DNA from: Terriglobia bacterium
GTDB lineage: Bacteria > Acidobacteriota > Terriglobia > UBA7540
Assembly: GCA_030041095.1 (NCBI GenBank)
Contig: JASHON010000086.1
Coordinates: forward strand, 1-40,627
Length of the DNA: 40,627 nt
Direction: 5' to 3'
Every line of letters begins with the position of its first letter. Position 1 is the stretch's first letter. The notes beneath the pieces were generated by a model. That model did no database searches. It was not told where the DNA came from and saw only the letters and a list, made by a program, of their open reading frames with translations. Shown here piece after piece: positions 31,256 to 40,627 of the stretch. A program made the position numbers and the translations under genes.

Positions 31256-32535
31256 AGCTGCGTATCGAAAAGGCGATTTACGGAGGCGCGGGACTGGCGC
31301 GCGCGGAAGGCAAAGTTCTGTTCGTCCCGTTTGCACTGCCCGGCGAAATAGTGCGAACGCATGCGACAGAGCAAAAACACGGTTATTCGACCGCACAGCT
31401 CGAAGCTGTGATGGAGCCAAGTGCAGCGCGTGTGACCGCGCCATGTCCCTATTTCGGACCGTGCGGCGGATGCCATTACCAGCATGCAAAATACGCGGCG
31501 CAGTTGGAAATAAAGCGAGCGATTCTGCGCGAGACGCTGGAACGCGCGGGAGTGAAGGACGTTCCGGAAATCACCACCGTGCCATCGGAACCGTTCGGCT
31601 ATCGTAACCGCATCCGGCTGCATGTGCGCCGCAACCCGTTCAGCGTGGGCTATAACAAGCGGAATTCGCATGATGTTTTGCCGGTGGAGGCCTGCCCGAT
31701 CGCAGCGCCCGCGTTGCAGCGCGCCATCGCTGCGCTCAACCGCGAGGGATTAAGGCTAGGGCTCGCGGAGTGGGCGAACGAAATCGAGCTCTTTGTAAAT
31801 GAGGAAGAATCAGCCATGCTGGCTGCGCTGTGGACGGAGCGCGCCAGGAGTGGAGCGAAGCCCGCTCTTGAGCGGCTGTGGTCGCAAGGGCGAGAGTACC
31901 TCCCGGAATTGGCAGGAGTGGGGATCTTCCCGGTCGAGCGAGGCCGCCGCGCAGAGCGACTGCTTGCGTACGCCGGCGAACAGGCGCTTCAGTATCAATG
32001 CGGAAATCACAGCTTTTACGTGAGTTTAGGTTCGTTTTTCCAGGTGAACCGGTTTTTGATCGAGGCCCTGAGTCGTTTGGTGACTGAAGGTGAATACGGC
32101 GACTCGGTGTGGGATTTGTATGCAGGCGTGGGCCTGTTTTCCCGGGCGCTGGCATCCAGCTTCACCAAGGTCACGGCCGTCGAAACTTCACCCTCGGCGG
32201 TGCGCGACCTGCACGAGAATCTCCGCGGAACCTTGCATCGCGTTATGGCCACAACAACGGCCGCGTGGTTGACACAGGCAGCCGCGCGGCGTGAGAAATC
32301 GCCGGATTTGCTTGTGGTAGATCCGCCACGGGAAGGTTTGCGGCCGGCGGTTACCTCGCTCCTGGCAAAGATTCACCCGCAGCGCATCACTTACGTTTCC
32401 TGCGATCCGGCAACGCTTGCCCGCGACGTTGCGGCGCTGCATCCATCCGGATTTCGTCTCGCGCGGCTGCGCTTGATCGATTTGTTCCCGCAAACGTTTC
32501 ATATCGAAAGCGTAGCGCATTTGACGACGGGCTGA
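31252..32535 (+). CDS. rlmD: RlmD/TrmA-family 23S rRNA (uracil-5)-methyltransferase
   Basis: A 427-residue class I SAM-dependent RNA m5U methyltransferase. An N-terminal TRAM-type domain (1-55) is followed by the iron-sulfur cluster cysteines C65, C71 and C74 (CPYFGPCGGCHYQH) and C148. The SAM motif is VWDLYAGVGLFS, with the DPPREGL motif and the catalytic C384 in YVSCDPATLARD. FFQVNRFL is diagnostic. RlmD, RlmCD and TrmA cannot be separated by eye, so the symbol is approximate. A minicistron overlaps the start. A promoter for glgA begins 26 bp after its end, so it is probably transcribed alone. Confidence 0.88.
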   Translation: MKLRIEKAIYGGAGLARAEGKVLFVPFALPGEIVRTHATEQKHGYSTAQLEAVMEPSAARVTAPCPYFGPCGGCHYQHAKYAAQLEIKRAILRETLERAGVKDVPEITTVPSEPFGYRNRIRLHVRRNPFSVGYNKRNSHDVLPVEACPIAAPALQRAIAALNREGLRLGLAEWANEIELFVNEEESAMLAALWTERARSGAKPALERLWSQGREYLPELAGVGIFPVERGRRAERLLAYAGEQALQYQCGNHSFYVSLGSFFQVNRFLIEALSRLVTEGEYGDSVWDLYAGVGLFSRALASSFTKVTAVETSPSAVRDLHENLRGTLHRVMATTTAAWLTQAAARREKSPDLLVVDPPREGLRPAVTSLLAKIHPQRITYVSCDPATLARDVAALHPSGFRLARLRLIDLFPQTFHIESVAHLTTG

Positions 32536-32561
32536 ATTGAGCGATCCGTGGGCACATGCCC

Positions 32562-32590
32562 TTGACACATTGCGCCCCATCTTCTAACTT
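32562..32590 (+). promoter_or_regulatory. Sigma70-type promoter for glgA
   Basis: TTGACA (32562-32567) and TAACTT (32585-32590) are separated by 17 bp. The glgA start codon is at 32628, so the leader is about 30 nt. Confidence 0.55.
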
Positions 32591-32627
32591 ACGTGATTGG
32601 CCGTGGTCTGGTCGGGGAATACACTGA

Positions 32628-34094
32628 ATGCGAATTGTCTTCCTGGCGTCTGAATGCGTTCCGTTCTCGAAAACCGGAGGCTTGGCGGACGTAGCGGGAG
32701 CGTTACCGAAAGACCTCGCCGCCTTGGGCCACGAGGTTACGGTGATCATTCCCCGCTACCGGGGGACGTCGCCCGGCGCCTTGCTGCGCGGCTCCGAGAA
32801 CATCACGATTCCGTTAAGCGGAGGCTTCCGATTTGCTGGAATCGAGCGAGGTGGCGTTTCCAAAGGGGTACGGCATTGCCTGGTGGCGTGCGACGAATTC
32901 TTCGACCGGGAAGGGCTTTACCAGGCCAAGGATGGCTCGGATTTTCCCGACAATGCCATCAGATTCGGCGGTTTCTGCCTGGCCGCGCTTGAATTCCTGA
33001 AGCGCCAACCCCATCCTCCGCAGGTGATTCACTGCCACGACTGGCAGACATCGCTTGCCCCGGTTTACCTTCGCAGCCTCTATGCCCGCGACCCGTTTTT
33101 TAGATCGACGGCTACGGTACTGACCATCCATAACCTTGGCTATCCTGGCCTCTTTGCGCCGGACATTTTGTCGCAGATTTCCCTTGACTCCCGGTTGTTT
33201 ACGGTCGATGGCCTCGAATTCTTCGGCAAGGTCAACCTGCTGAAAGGCGGAATTAACTTTTCCGATTACATCACGACGGTGAGCAAAAAATACGCGGCCG
33301 AAATTCAAACGCCTGAATTCGGCCAAGGAATGGACGGCGTGCTTCGCAAACGGGCATCGCATTTGCAAGGTATACTGAATGGCGTCGATTACCACGCGTG
33401 GAATCCGGCTACTGATCAGCTTATTCCCGCGCGCTATACCCCCGCGAAGCTGGGTGGGAAGAAAACGTGCAAAAAGGAACTGCTGGCCAAGATGGGGGCC
33501 CCAGCCGCGAACTTGGACCAACCCACATTGGGCATCGTCTCGCGCTTCGCCAAGCAGAAAGGTTTTGACCTGATCGCCCAGGTTGCCGATGAGTTGATGA
33601 AGGAAGATCTCTCTATTGTCGCGCTCGGAACTGGAGAACCGGAATATGAAATCCTGTTTCGCAGGCTGGCCGCAGAGTTCCCGGAGAAGTTTCTGCTCAA
33701 GGTGGGGTACGACAACGAGTTGGCGCACCAGATCGAGGCGGGAGCGGACATGTTTCTGATGCCTTCGCGGTATGAGCCTTGTGGCTTGAACCAGATTTAC
33801 AGCCTCAAATACGGCACCGTGCCCGTGGTGAGGGCCACGGGCGGTTTGGATGATACGATCGAGGAATTCGACGGAACCGAAGGAACCGGCTTCAAGTTCT
33901 CCGAATATTCCGCAACGGCGTTGTTGGCGGTGCTGCGCAAGGCGCTGGCGACCTATCGAGACAAAATCACCTGGACCAGGCTGCAGCAAAACGGAATGCA
34001 GAAGGACTTTTCCTGGACTGTTTCAGCCAAGGCTTATTCAGCCATTTACGTGAAATTGCAGGAAGAAACCGCTAAAACCATCGCGGCCTCATAA
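32628..34094 (+). CDS. glgA: Glycogen synthase (ADP-glucose)
   Basis: A 488-residue GT5 glycosyltransferase that elongates alpha-1,4-glucan from ADP-glucose. The N-terminal K15-T-G-G motif (FSKTGGLADVAGALPKDL) binds the nucleotide sugar; HCHDWQTSLAPVYL, TIHNLGYPGLF and GILNGVDYHAWNPATD are diagnostic. In the C-domain SRFAKQKGFDLI and the active-site Glu region MPSRYEPCGLNQIYSLKYGTVPVVRATGGLDDTI are intact. Length is normal. It indicates storage-glucan synthesis; no glgC or glgB is in the window. No strong Shine-Dalgarno is seen at 32628. trxA follows after 67 bp. Confidence 0.96.
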   Translation: MRIVFLASECVPFSKTGGLADVAGALPKDLAALGHEVTVIIPRYRGTSPGALLRGSENITIPLSGGFRFAGIERGGVSKGVRHCLVACDEFFDREGLYQAKDGSDFPDNAIRFGGFCLAALEFLKRQPHPPQVIHCHDWQTSLAPVYLRSLYARDPFFRSTATVLTIHNLGYPGLFAPDILSQISLDSRLFTVDGLEFFGKVNLLKGGINFSDYITTVSKKYAAEIQTPEFGQGMDGVLRKRASHLQGILNGVDYHAWNPATDQLIPARYTPAKLGGKKTCKKELLAKMGAPAANLDQPTLGIVSRFAKQKGFDLIAQVADELMKEDLSIVALGTGEPEYEILFRRLAAEFPEKFLLKVGYDNELAHQIEAGADMFLMPSRYEPCGLNQIYSLKYGTVPVVRATGGLDDTIEEFDGTEGTGFKFSEYSATALLAVLRKALATYRDKITWTRLQQNGMQKDFSWTVSAKAYSAIYVKLQEETAKTIAAS

Positions 34095-34161
34095 ACATCC
34101 AATGGATTGGCCGGGAGGCCCATCGGGGACGGCGGTCAAATCGTAAGAAGCAGGAGAAAAC

Positions 34162-34479
34162 ATGCTTGAATTTACCGATCAGAATTTTGAGGAGCAGGTG
34201 CTGAAGTCCGGCAAACCGGTCCTCGTTGATTTTTGGGCGCCGTGGTGCGCTCCTTGCCGGATGATCGCACCTGCCGTCGAAGCCGTGTCGAAAGAATATG
34301 AAGACCGGGCCGTCGTCGGCAAGGTGAACGTGGACGACAATCAACAAATCGCGTTTCGATACAACATCCGTGGCATTCCAACCTTGTTGCTGTTCAAGGA
34401 TGGACAGGTTCAAGAGCAGGTGGTGGGCGCGACGTCCAAGGACGCCATCGCCAAAATGATTGACAAGCACCTCGGATAG
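34162..34479 (+). CDS. trxA: Thioredoxin
   Basis: A 105-residue classical cytoplasmic thioredoxin, the general protein disulfide reductant. The active site is WCAPC in FWAPWCAPCRMIAP (about residues 27-40), with the cis-Pro segment GIPTLLLFKDG (about 72-82) and the helix EQVVGATSKDAIAKMIDKHL at the end. There is no signal peptide. AGGAG precedes the ATG. It lies between glgA and purA; the adjacency need not mean a shared role. Confidence 0.95.
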   Translation: MLEFTDQNFEEQVLKSGKPVLVDFWAPWCAPCRMIAPAVEAVSKEYEDRAVVGKVNVDDNQQIAFRYNIRGIPTLLLFKDGQVQEQVVGATSKDAIAKMIDKHLG

Positions 34480-34639
34480 ATTTCCCTCCACATTCAGAGT
34501 ATTAAGGGTAGCAATTGGGAGGCAGATGCGCCGCGCGCGGTTTCATCCGTCCCACGGCGGAAGCTGCCGGCGCTTTCGCTTTTCAGGATAAAACAGCTCC
34601 CCGGTTCGGCTGCGCTCGCCCGCTTCCGCCGCACCATGA

Positions 34640-35953
<1,314 letters not shown>

Positions 35954-35965
35954 CCGCACGACTTT

Positions 35966-37183
35966 ATGACTCTTACTTTGCATGAAGCTCTCGATCTTAT
36001 TCGCGCTAAGCTCGCGGCCACCCAACAACGTCCGGCGGTGGAAAGCTCACCTCTTGATGAGGCGTGCGGCCGAGTCCTGGCCGAAGATGCGATCGCTGAC
36101 CGGGACTATCCTCCCTTCCCGCGCTCCGCGCGTGACGGCTTCGCCGTGAGGTCTTCCGACCTTGAGTCGGGCGCGGCCGTACTCGAGATTGAAGGCGAAG
36201 TCCGGGCCGGCCAGCAATTCCAGGGCACGCTCGCTCGCGGGCAATGCGTCAGCATCATGACGGGAGCTCCTGTGCCGGACGGCACGGACGCCGTCGTGAT
36301 GGTGGAACAAACGCGAGTGGAAGGCTCGCGAGTATCGATCCTGAAGAGCGTAAAGCAGGGCGAGAATGTGGTGGCCAAAGGAAGCGAAGCTGCCGCGGGG
36401 AGCGTTGTCATTTCTGCCGGCCGGCGGCTCGGGCCAGGAGAAATTGCGCTCCTGGCTGCCCTCGGTTGCGCCCAAGTGAGAGTCTTTCGGCAGGCGCGCG
36501 TGGGCATCGTCACCACCGGCGACGAGCTTGTCCCCGTTGCCGGCAAGCCCGAATGGTTTCAGATTCGCGATAGCAACACGGCTTTGCTTCGGACGCTCGT
36601 GAGCGGAGCGGGAGGCATTCCTCACATTGCGAGTGCCGTTGCCGATCAACCGGAGGCATTGACCGCGGAGATCGAGCGGATTCTGGGTCGCAACGATCTC
36701 CTGCTCTTGAGCGGCGGAGTCTCAGCAGGCAAGTACGATTTCGTGCGACCTGTGCTTGCAGACATGGGAGCGGAGTTTTATTTCGAAGGAGTTTCCATCC
36801 GCCCCGGCAAACCTTTGGTATTTGGCAACGTGGGGGGAAAGTTTTTTTTTGGTCTCCCGGGCAATCCGGTGTCCGCACTGGTCACTTTCCAGCTCTTCGC
36901 CCGTCCCGCGCTGCTGACACTTCTGGGCGCAGCGTTCGAAGAGCCTCTGTTTCTGCGCGCTCAACTGGAGCAGGCAGTGTTGGCCAAACCGGGTTTTACC
37001 GCGTTTGTGCCCGCTCGAGTCAGGATGACGGTGGGCGGGCCGGTGGCGCGTGCGGTTCGCTGGGAGGGATCGGGCGACCTGGTAGGCCTGGCCGTGGCGA
37101 ATTGCTTTCTTGTTCTGCGCCCGGATCAGCAGCGGCTGGTAGCGGGCGACTCGGTCGAGGTTTTGTGCAAGCCGGAAAACTAA
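35966..37183 (+). CDS. moeA: Molybdopterin molybdenumtransferase
   Basis: A 405-residue MoeA that inserts molybdate into adenylylated molybdopterin. Motifs are [17 protein letters not shown], the [17 protein letters not shown] loop, [43 protein letters not shown] and [19 protein letters not shown], in the usual order. It starts 12 bp after purA and overlaps the next gene by 19 nt. A run of nine T (36842-36850) encodes three Phe and could be prone to slippage. It forms a molybdenum-cofactor cluster with moaC and mog. The Mo enzyme itself is not in the window. Confidence 0.95.
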   Translation: MTLTLHEALDLIRAKLAATQQRPAVESSPLDEACGRVLAEDAIADRDYPPFPRSARDGFAVRSSDLESGAAVLEIEGEVRAGQQFQGTLARGQCVSIMTGAPVPDGTDAVVMVEQTRVEGSRVSILKSVKQGENVVAKGSEAAAGSVVISAGRRLGPGEIALLAALGCAQVRVFRQARVGIVTTGDELVPVAGKPEWFQIRDSNTALLRTLVSGAGGIPHIASAVADQPEALTAEIERILGRNDLLLLSGGVSAGKYDFVRPVLADMGAEFYFEGVSIRPGKPLVFGNVGGKFFFGLPGNPVSALVTFQLFARPALLTLLGAAFEEPLFLRAQLEQAVLAKPGFTAFVPARVRMTVGGPVARAVRWEGSGDLVGLAVANCFLVLRPDQQRLVAGDSVEVLCKPEN

Positions 37184-37653
37184 GTCATTACTCCCCGGAT
37201 TCGCGCGTCCACATGGTAGACGTCTCGGCGAAGGTGGAGACGGTGAGGAAGGCGACGGCGGAGGCCTTCGTTCGAATGAGCGCCAGGACCGTGCGCTCCA
37301 TTCCACGCAATCCCAAAGGCCACCCGCTTGAAATTGCCCGCATCGCAGGAATCAATGCTGCAAAGAGAACGGCTGAGCTGATTCCGCTTTGCCATCCGCT
37401 CCTGCTGAGCCACATCGACGTGCATGCGCGCATCACCACGCGCGGTGTACGGCTCACTTCCACCGTTCGTTCGACCGGGCCCACGGGCGTCGAAATGGAA
37501 GCGCTGACGGCTGTGGCCGTTGCTGCGTTGACGGTTTACGATATGTGCAAAGCCGCGGAGCGCGGCATTGAGATTACAGACGTAAGGCTGCTGGAGAAGA
37601 GCGGGGGCAAGAGCGGCACGTACCGAAGGAATCGGGAGGGCGGCAGCTCGTAA
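37165..37653 (+). CDS. moaC: Cyclic pyranopterin monophosphate synthase accessory protein
   Basis: A 162-residue MoaC, which with MoaA turns GTP into cyclic pyranopterin monophosphate, the first step of molybdopterin synthesis. Motifs are [41 protein letters not shown] (H77), [26 protein letters not shown] and [11 protein letters not shown] chose the GTG at 37165 (GAGG 5 nt upstream): it lets the protein begin [21 protein letters not shown] and gives the normal MoaC length, whereas the ATG at 37213 would drop the LSHY segment. It overlaps moeA by 19 nt; its stop shares one base with mog (TAATG). Confidence 0.93.
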   Translation: MQAGKLSHYSPDSRVHMVDVSAKVETVRKATAEAFVRMSARTVRSIPRNPKGHPLEIARIAGINAAKRTAELIPLCHPLLLSHIDVHARITTRGVRLTSTVRSTGPTGVEMEALTAVAVAALTVYDMCKAAERGIEITDVRLLEKSGGKSGTYRRNREGGSS

Positions 37654-38141
37654 TGCGTGATTCGCTTCGAGCCAAAATCCTTGTGCTCAGCGATGCATGC
37701 TCGCGCGGCGAGCGCGTCGATCGGTCCGGGCCGGCCATCGAGGAAGCGCTGGAAGCGAAGGGCTGGAAGGTTGTGAGCTGGGAGATCCTGCCCGACGAGT
37801 TTGAGTCGATTCGGGCCCGGCTTGCCGCGTGGGTCGAGCAGGCTGATTGCGACGTCATCTTCACATCCGGCGGGACGGGTCTCGGCCCGCGCGATGTCAC
37901 CCCGGAAGCCACGCGCTCCGTGATCGATCGGGAGATTCCGGGATTGGCGGAGTTGATGCGCTCTGAAGGTTTGAAAAAAACGCGCCGCGCCGCACTCTCG
38001 CGTAGCCTTGCAGGCGCGCGCCTCGGAAAACTGATTGTGAACCTGCCCGGGAGCCCGGCCGGAGCTCGTGAGTCGCTGGAGGCGATTCTCGACTTGCTTC
38101 CGCACGCCGTCGATCTCTGCCAAGGGCGGACAAGGCATTAG
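37653..38141 (+). CDS. mog: Molybdopterin adenylyltransferase (MogA/MoaB family)
   Basis: A 162-residue protein of the MogA/MoaB fold, which adenylylates molybdopterin before MoeA inserts molybdate. Key segments are [30 protein letters not shown], the nucleotide loop [21 protein letters not shown], and [19 protein letters not shown]. The start ATG overlaps the moaC stop (TAATG), which supports coupled translation. Its stop codon overlaps that of the convergent PIG-L gene by 4 bp. MogA and MoaB are hard to separate by eye, so the symbol is approximate. Confidence 0.9.
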   Translation: MRDSLRAKILVLSDACSRGERVDRSGPAIEEALEAKGWKVVSWEILPDEFESIRARLAAWVEQADCDVIFTSGGTGLGPRDVTPEATRSVIDREIPGLAELMRSEGLKKTRRAALSRSLAGARLGKLIVNLPGSPAGARESLEAILDLLPHAVDLCQGRTRH

Positions 38142-39064
38142 CTGGTCAGCCGCGAAACCAGCCACGACAAGTCGATCTTAGCGTTCGGTTCCACGATCAC
38201 GTTATTGCTTTTCGCTAGGGTGGTCGTCCCACCGTTTACAAACGATGCCCGGTAAAGCTCGGCAAAAACGAACGGCTGCGCCGCCGCGCCCTGGCCTCCC
38301 ACCACTTCCGACCCGCGGCGAACGTTATCCATCAACCGGCAGACATGCAGCAGATGGTACGGATTGCGCCTCATCTCGGCGCCGTGTTCGCACACTCCAA
38401 CAAGCTGCGCAGCCACGAATTCCGGCGTGAGGCCGAGCATAAGGTTGGGGCGCTCGATTTGGTGCCAGAACTCTGTTTCAATCAGCAGCACCGGATCGTG
38501 CCTCTGCCGTCTGAGATGCTCGCCTAATGCTTCCATAACCAGTCGATGTGTGCCCAGGTGCGTCGTGTTGAAGTCTTGGTCGTGCGAGGTCATCACCACA
38601 TCCGGAAGCTCGCGGTCGAAAATCTCTCTCAGTGCGGTCACCATCTCACACCATTCGTCACGGTTTTCCCTTCGGCAAGTTTCGTTCACGCGCTCAAATC
38701 CCTCGGGATGATGTGGAACAACCAGCGAGAACCCAAACGCGCGGCAGGCCGATTCCACCTCTCGCAAGCGCCGCGGACGCTGGGCGGGATCGGATCCCAA
38801 CGTGATCGCCACGTTGGTCACCTGAGCGCCTGAATCGAACCGCAATCGCAAAGCAAGCGCTCCACTCAAGGCCTCGTCATCTGGATGCGGCGCGCAGTAA
38901 AGCACCTTGCCCGGCTTGGTGAGACCCTCCTCTGGAGCGATCAGTGGCGGAGCCGAAGGTCCAAGCGGGATCTTCCGGCCCGCGTCAATCGCTTTCACCA
39001 CCCCTTCGATGTACTGAAGCCATTCGTCTCTCCGGCGTCGCCAAGCGTCGTGCTCGTTGCCCAT
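38138..39064 (-). CDS. PIG-L/LmbE family deacetylase
   Basis: A 308-residue zinc deacetylase of the PIG-L superfamily, members of which remove N-acetyl groups from GlcNAc-type or antibiotic/thiol conjugates. The motif PHPDDE is at 59-64 (H60, D62, D63 ligands/base) and a second metal-site region [14 protein letters not shown] holds H161, H169 and H173. An N-terminal 50-residue extension precedes the catalytic core. The ATG at 39064 has GGAGG 8-12 nt upstream. It is convergent with mog, sharing 4 bp. Substrate is unknown; a bacillithiol-type (BshB) role is possible but not supported by neighbours. Confidence 0.88.
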   Translation of the reverse strand: MGNEHDAWRRRRDEWLQYIEGVVKAIDAGRKIPLGPSAPPLIAPEEGLTKPGKVLYCAPHPDDEALSGALALRLRFDSGAQVTNVAITLGSDPAQRPRRLREVESACRAFGFSLVVPHHPEGFERVNETCRRENRDEWCEMVTALREIFDRELPDVVMTSHDQDFNTTHLGTHRLVMEALGEHLRRQRHDPVLLIETEFWHQIERPNLMLGLTPEFVAAQLVGVCEHGAEMRRNPYHLLHVCRLMDNVRRGSEVVGGQGAAAQPFVFAELYRASFVNGGTTTLAKSNNVIVEPNAKIDLSWLVSRLTS

Positions 39065-39177
39065 TATCCCGTCCTCCGTAATCCGTGATCGGCTATTGTC
39101 TGCCGGCGACCGATGCCTACCGACGCCCAGGGAACTTTGGTAGAATAAGCTCGCTGAAAGCCGGAGGGAATAACCTG

Positions 39178-39342
39178 ATGCCCGTATACGAATTCTTCTG
39201 CAAAGAATGCAAAAAAGCCTTCAAGGTTACCGTGAGCCTGGCTGAGTACGAAAAAAAGAAATTCATCTGTCCCAAATGCCATAGCAAGAAGGTGGAACAG
39301 CGGATGGCGGCGTTTTTCGCTGTGACTGCCAAGAAGAGCTGA
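39178..39342 (+). CDS. FmdB-type zinc ribbon protein
   Basis: A 54-residue small protein with two Cys pairs, C8-x2-C11 and C31-x2-C34 (MPVYEFFCKECKKAFKV and FICPKCHSKKVEQR). This is the FmdB regulatory-domain zinc ribbon found as a short stand-alone gene across many bacteria. The ATG at 39178 has GGAGGG in front of it; upstream in-frame codons are not family-like. Function in these small proteins is unsettled. A run of seven A (39249-39255) lies in the gene. TAGAAT at 39141-39146 could be its -10 box, but no matching -35 is seen. Confidence 0.85.
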   Translation: MPVYEFFCKECKKAFKVTVSLAEYEKKKFICPKCHSKKVEQRMAAFFAVTAKKS

Positions 39343-39385
39343 ACGCGATCCGGAACAGAAAATAAGCTCAATGCGAACGGCTCGT

Positions 39386-40627
39386 TCACAGGTGGGAGAA
39401 TTGAGTCTGGCAATTGTTCCCGAATGTGAATGAGTCCACCGTAAGTCCGGGAGCCGTTGGCCTGAGAAGGACCACATGGCTTCCGAACCCGGGGTTCGCG
39501 ACAAGATAATACAAGCGGGGCTCACGAACAAAGACATAAGAGTGGCCCTGGGCGTCGAATTGAACGTCCACGCCCCGGTTTGCTTGAGTCAGGTCCTTCC
39601 CATCCTGCGTGATGTAAAGCCGCTCGGCGTGTCCGCGAGCGACGTTAATGACGCCGTACAACTGGCGCGCATGATATCGCATCTCGAGTTCCCCAGCCGA
39701 AGACCCGCCGGGTGACTTTTTTCCGCGGTACGTCATCCCGTCCAAGTGAGCCTGCCACTTGCCACTGAGCACGACGGTTCCGTCCTGCACGGAGTCACGA
39801 AGGGTAAAATCGATCGTCTTCCCGTTGTGATAGCCCTGCGCGTTCGCAAGCGCGCCTCGCCCATAGATGTCGCCTACGTACATTTCCTGTGTCGGAATGC
39901 CGCAAGCCGAGCTGAACGCATTTTCCTGAGGAGGGATCGTATAGCTTGCAGGAAATACGAGGCCGGGGTGCGCTTCCTTCAATAGGAGCCGGATCGCATC
40001 CTCGAAAGCGTGGTCGCCGCCTTCGCCGAACCGTTCGAATCGCACCACGCCGCGAGCATCCACCAGGTAGCGAGCCGGCCACGAATCGTTGTGGTACGAG
40101 TTCCAGATTTCCCGCTGCCCGTCCAGGACGTTAGGATAGGTGAGATGGAAACGCTTGATGGCGCGGCGAGCGTTGTCGGCGCTGAAGGCGAAGCCAAATT
40201 CCGGGTCATCCACGCCGATGATATCGAAGCCGTACCGATGATAACGAGCCCACCACTTTTTGTTGGCGCCGAAAGTCCGGATGCAATTGATGCAGGTGTA
40301 ATCCCAAAAGTCGATCATCACCACCTTGCCGCGCAGCCGTTCCATGGTGAGCGGCCCCGAATTAATCCACGTAAGGCCACTCGTAGAAACTGAAGCGGCT
40401 GCCTGCGAGCTAGGCGCCTCATGCGGCTGAACGGCCGGCGCCCGGGTGCCCATCCCGCCTGGCTGCTGTTCGATCGAAGCGCCTGAATCTTGAGGGAAAC
40501 CGCTTCCTAACGGAAATGGGGAAGGAAAATCCGGGGCACGATAGTTAACGACGGTCAGCGCGCCTTCGAATACCTCTTGTGAAGAGGCTAAAGTCAAAAT
40601 CGACGTGAGCGCGGCGGTCAGGCATAC
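39386..40627 (-). CDS. DipZ-type thioredoxin-like protein with C-terminal domain, 5' end outside window
   Basis: The reading frame is open up to the window edge at 40627, so the true start is upstream; a TTG at 40597 is not a likely start. The readable N-terminal part (VCLTAALTSILTLASSQ) looks like a hydrophobic signal/anchor. A thioredoxin-fold domain has DFWDYTCINCIRTF, with its CxxC coded at 40283-40294, then WPARYLVDARGVVRFERFGEG. The roughly 150-residue C-terminal domain (TIDFTLRDSVQDGTVVLSGKWQAHLDG) resembles the carbohydrate-binding-like domain at the end of DipZ-family proteins. It is an extracytoplasmic redox protein. Whether a CcdA membrane domain is fused upstream cannot be seen. 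Confidence 0.8.
   Translation of the reverse strand, partial: VCLTAALTSILTLASSQEVFEGALTVVNYRAPDFPSPFPLGSGFPQDSGASIEQQPGGMGTRAPAVQPHEAPSSQAAASVSTSGLTWINSGPLTMERLRGKVVMIDFWDYTCINCIRTFGANKKWWARYHRYGFDIIGVDDPEFGFAFSADNARRAIKRFHLTYPNVLDGQREIWNSYHNDSWPARYLVDARGVVRFERFGEGGDHAFEDAIRLLLKEAHPGLVFPASYTIPPQENAFSSACGIPTQEMYVGDIYGRGALANAQGYHNGKTIDFTLRDSVQDGTVVLSGKWQAHLDGMTYRGKKSPGGSSAGELEMRYHARQLYGVINVARGHAERLYITQDGKDLTQANRGVDVQFDAQGHSYVFVREPRLYYLVANPGFGSHVVLLRPTAPGLTVDSFTFGNNCQTQFSHL

Noticed and set aside
32814-33989. A 391-codon open frame antisense to glgA
   Set aside because: It lies wholly within glgA, whose protein has all family motifs; the antisense product has no recognisable domain and is a codon-bias shadow.

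Overview
The window looks like a chromosomal stretch of a GC-rich Gram-negative bacterium, most likely a member of the Acidobacteriota. The outer-membrane genes (lpxD, a TolC-type channel, a TonB-type protein) and two PEP-CTERM proteins show a diderm envelope. Housekeeping genes (dnaE-accA, lpxD, rbfA, truB, thiD, glgA, purA, moeA-moaC-mog) are mixed with soil-type catabolic genes (hydantoinase A/B, a GMC oxidoreductase operon, FG-GAP, VOC and PIG-L proteins). The phylum is an inference from gene content. No rRNA, tRNA, CRISPR array, intact insertion sequence or phage structural module was seen.

Layout. 1-106 is the start of a truncated minus-strand gene with its own promoter and a palindromic operator candidate. 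214-2459 is a promoter followed by three tandem tail-collar (Mdp-type) genes and a GNAT acetyltransferase. 2389-5200 (minus) holds a PEP-CTERM protein and a TolC-family protein. 5276-5414 is a MITE-like element whose second copy lies at 25142-25282. 5610-8518 (minus) is a histone-deacetylase-like hydrolase, an N-carbamoylputrescine amidase-like enzyme and galE. 8622-9581 is a secreted two-domain VOC protein. 9673-13301 (minus) is hyuA-hyuB, divergent from dnaE-accA (13324-17757) with only 22 bp between the start codons. 17867-18604 (minus) is a response regulator lacking its phospho-acceptor aspartate. 18718-22314 carries lpxD, rbfA, truB and thiD. 22576-23676 is a TonB-type protein.

23683-24901 is a divergent regulator pair (PAS-LuxR and Rrf2) sharing a palindrome. 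25536-29830 is a tight four-gene operon: GMC oxidoreductase, Tat-signal small subunit, ketose-3-epimerase-like TIM barrel, and FG-GAP protein. It most plausibly oxidises and rearranges a sugar or glycoside. A second PEP-CTERM gene (minus) has a strongly structured leader. rlmD, glgA and trxA follow, then purA-moeA-moaC-mog, a PIG-L deacetylase (minus), an FmdB zinc ribbon, and a thioredoxin-like DipZ-type protein that runs off the right edge.

The points that most deserve follow-up are the collar-protein/GNAT cassette, the MITE-like family, the sugar-oxidation operon, the pseudo-receiver regulator, the Cys-bearing divergent regulators, and the hairpin leader of the second PEP-CTERM gene. Short repeat-bearing spacers directly abut start codons that lack Shine-Dalgarno sequences at truB and the amidase gene.
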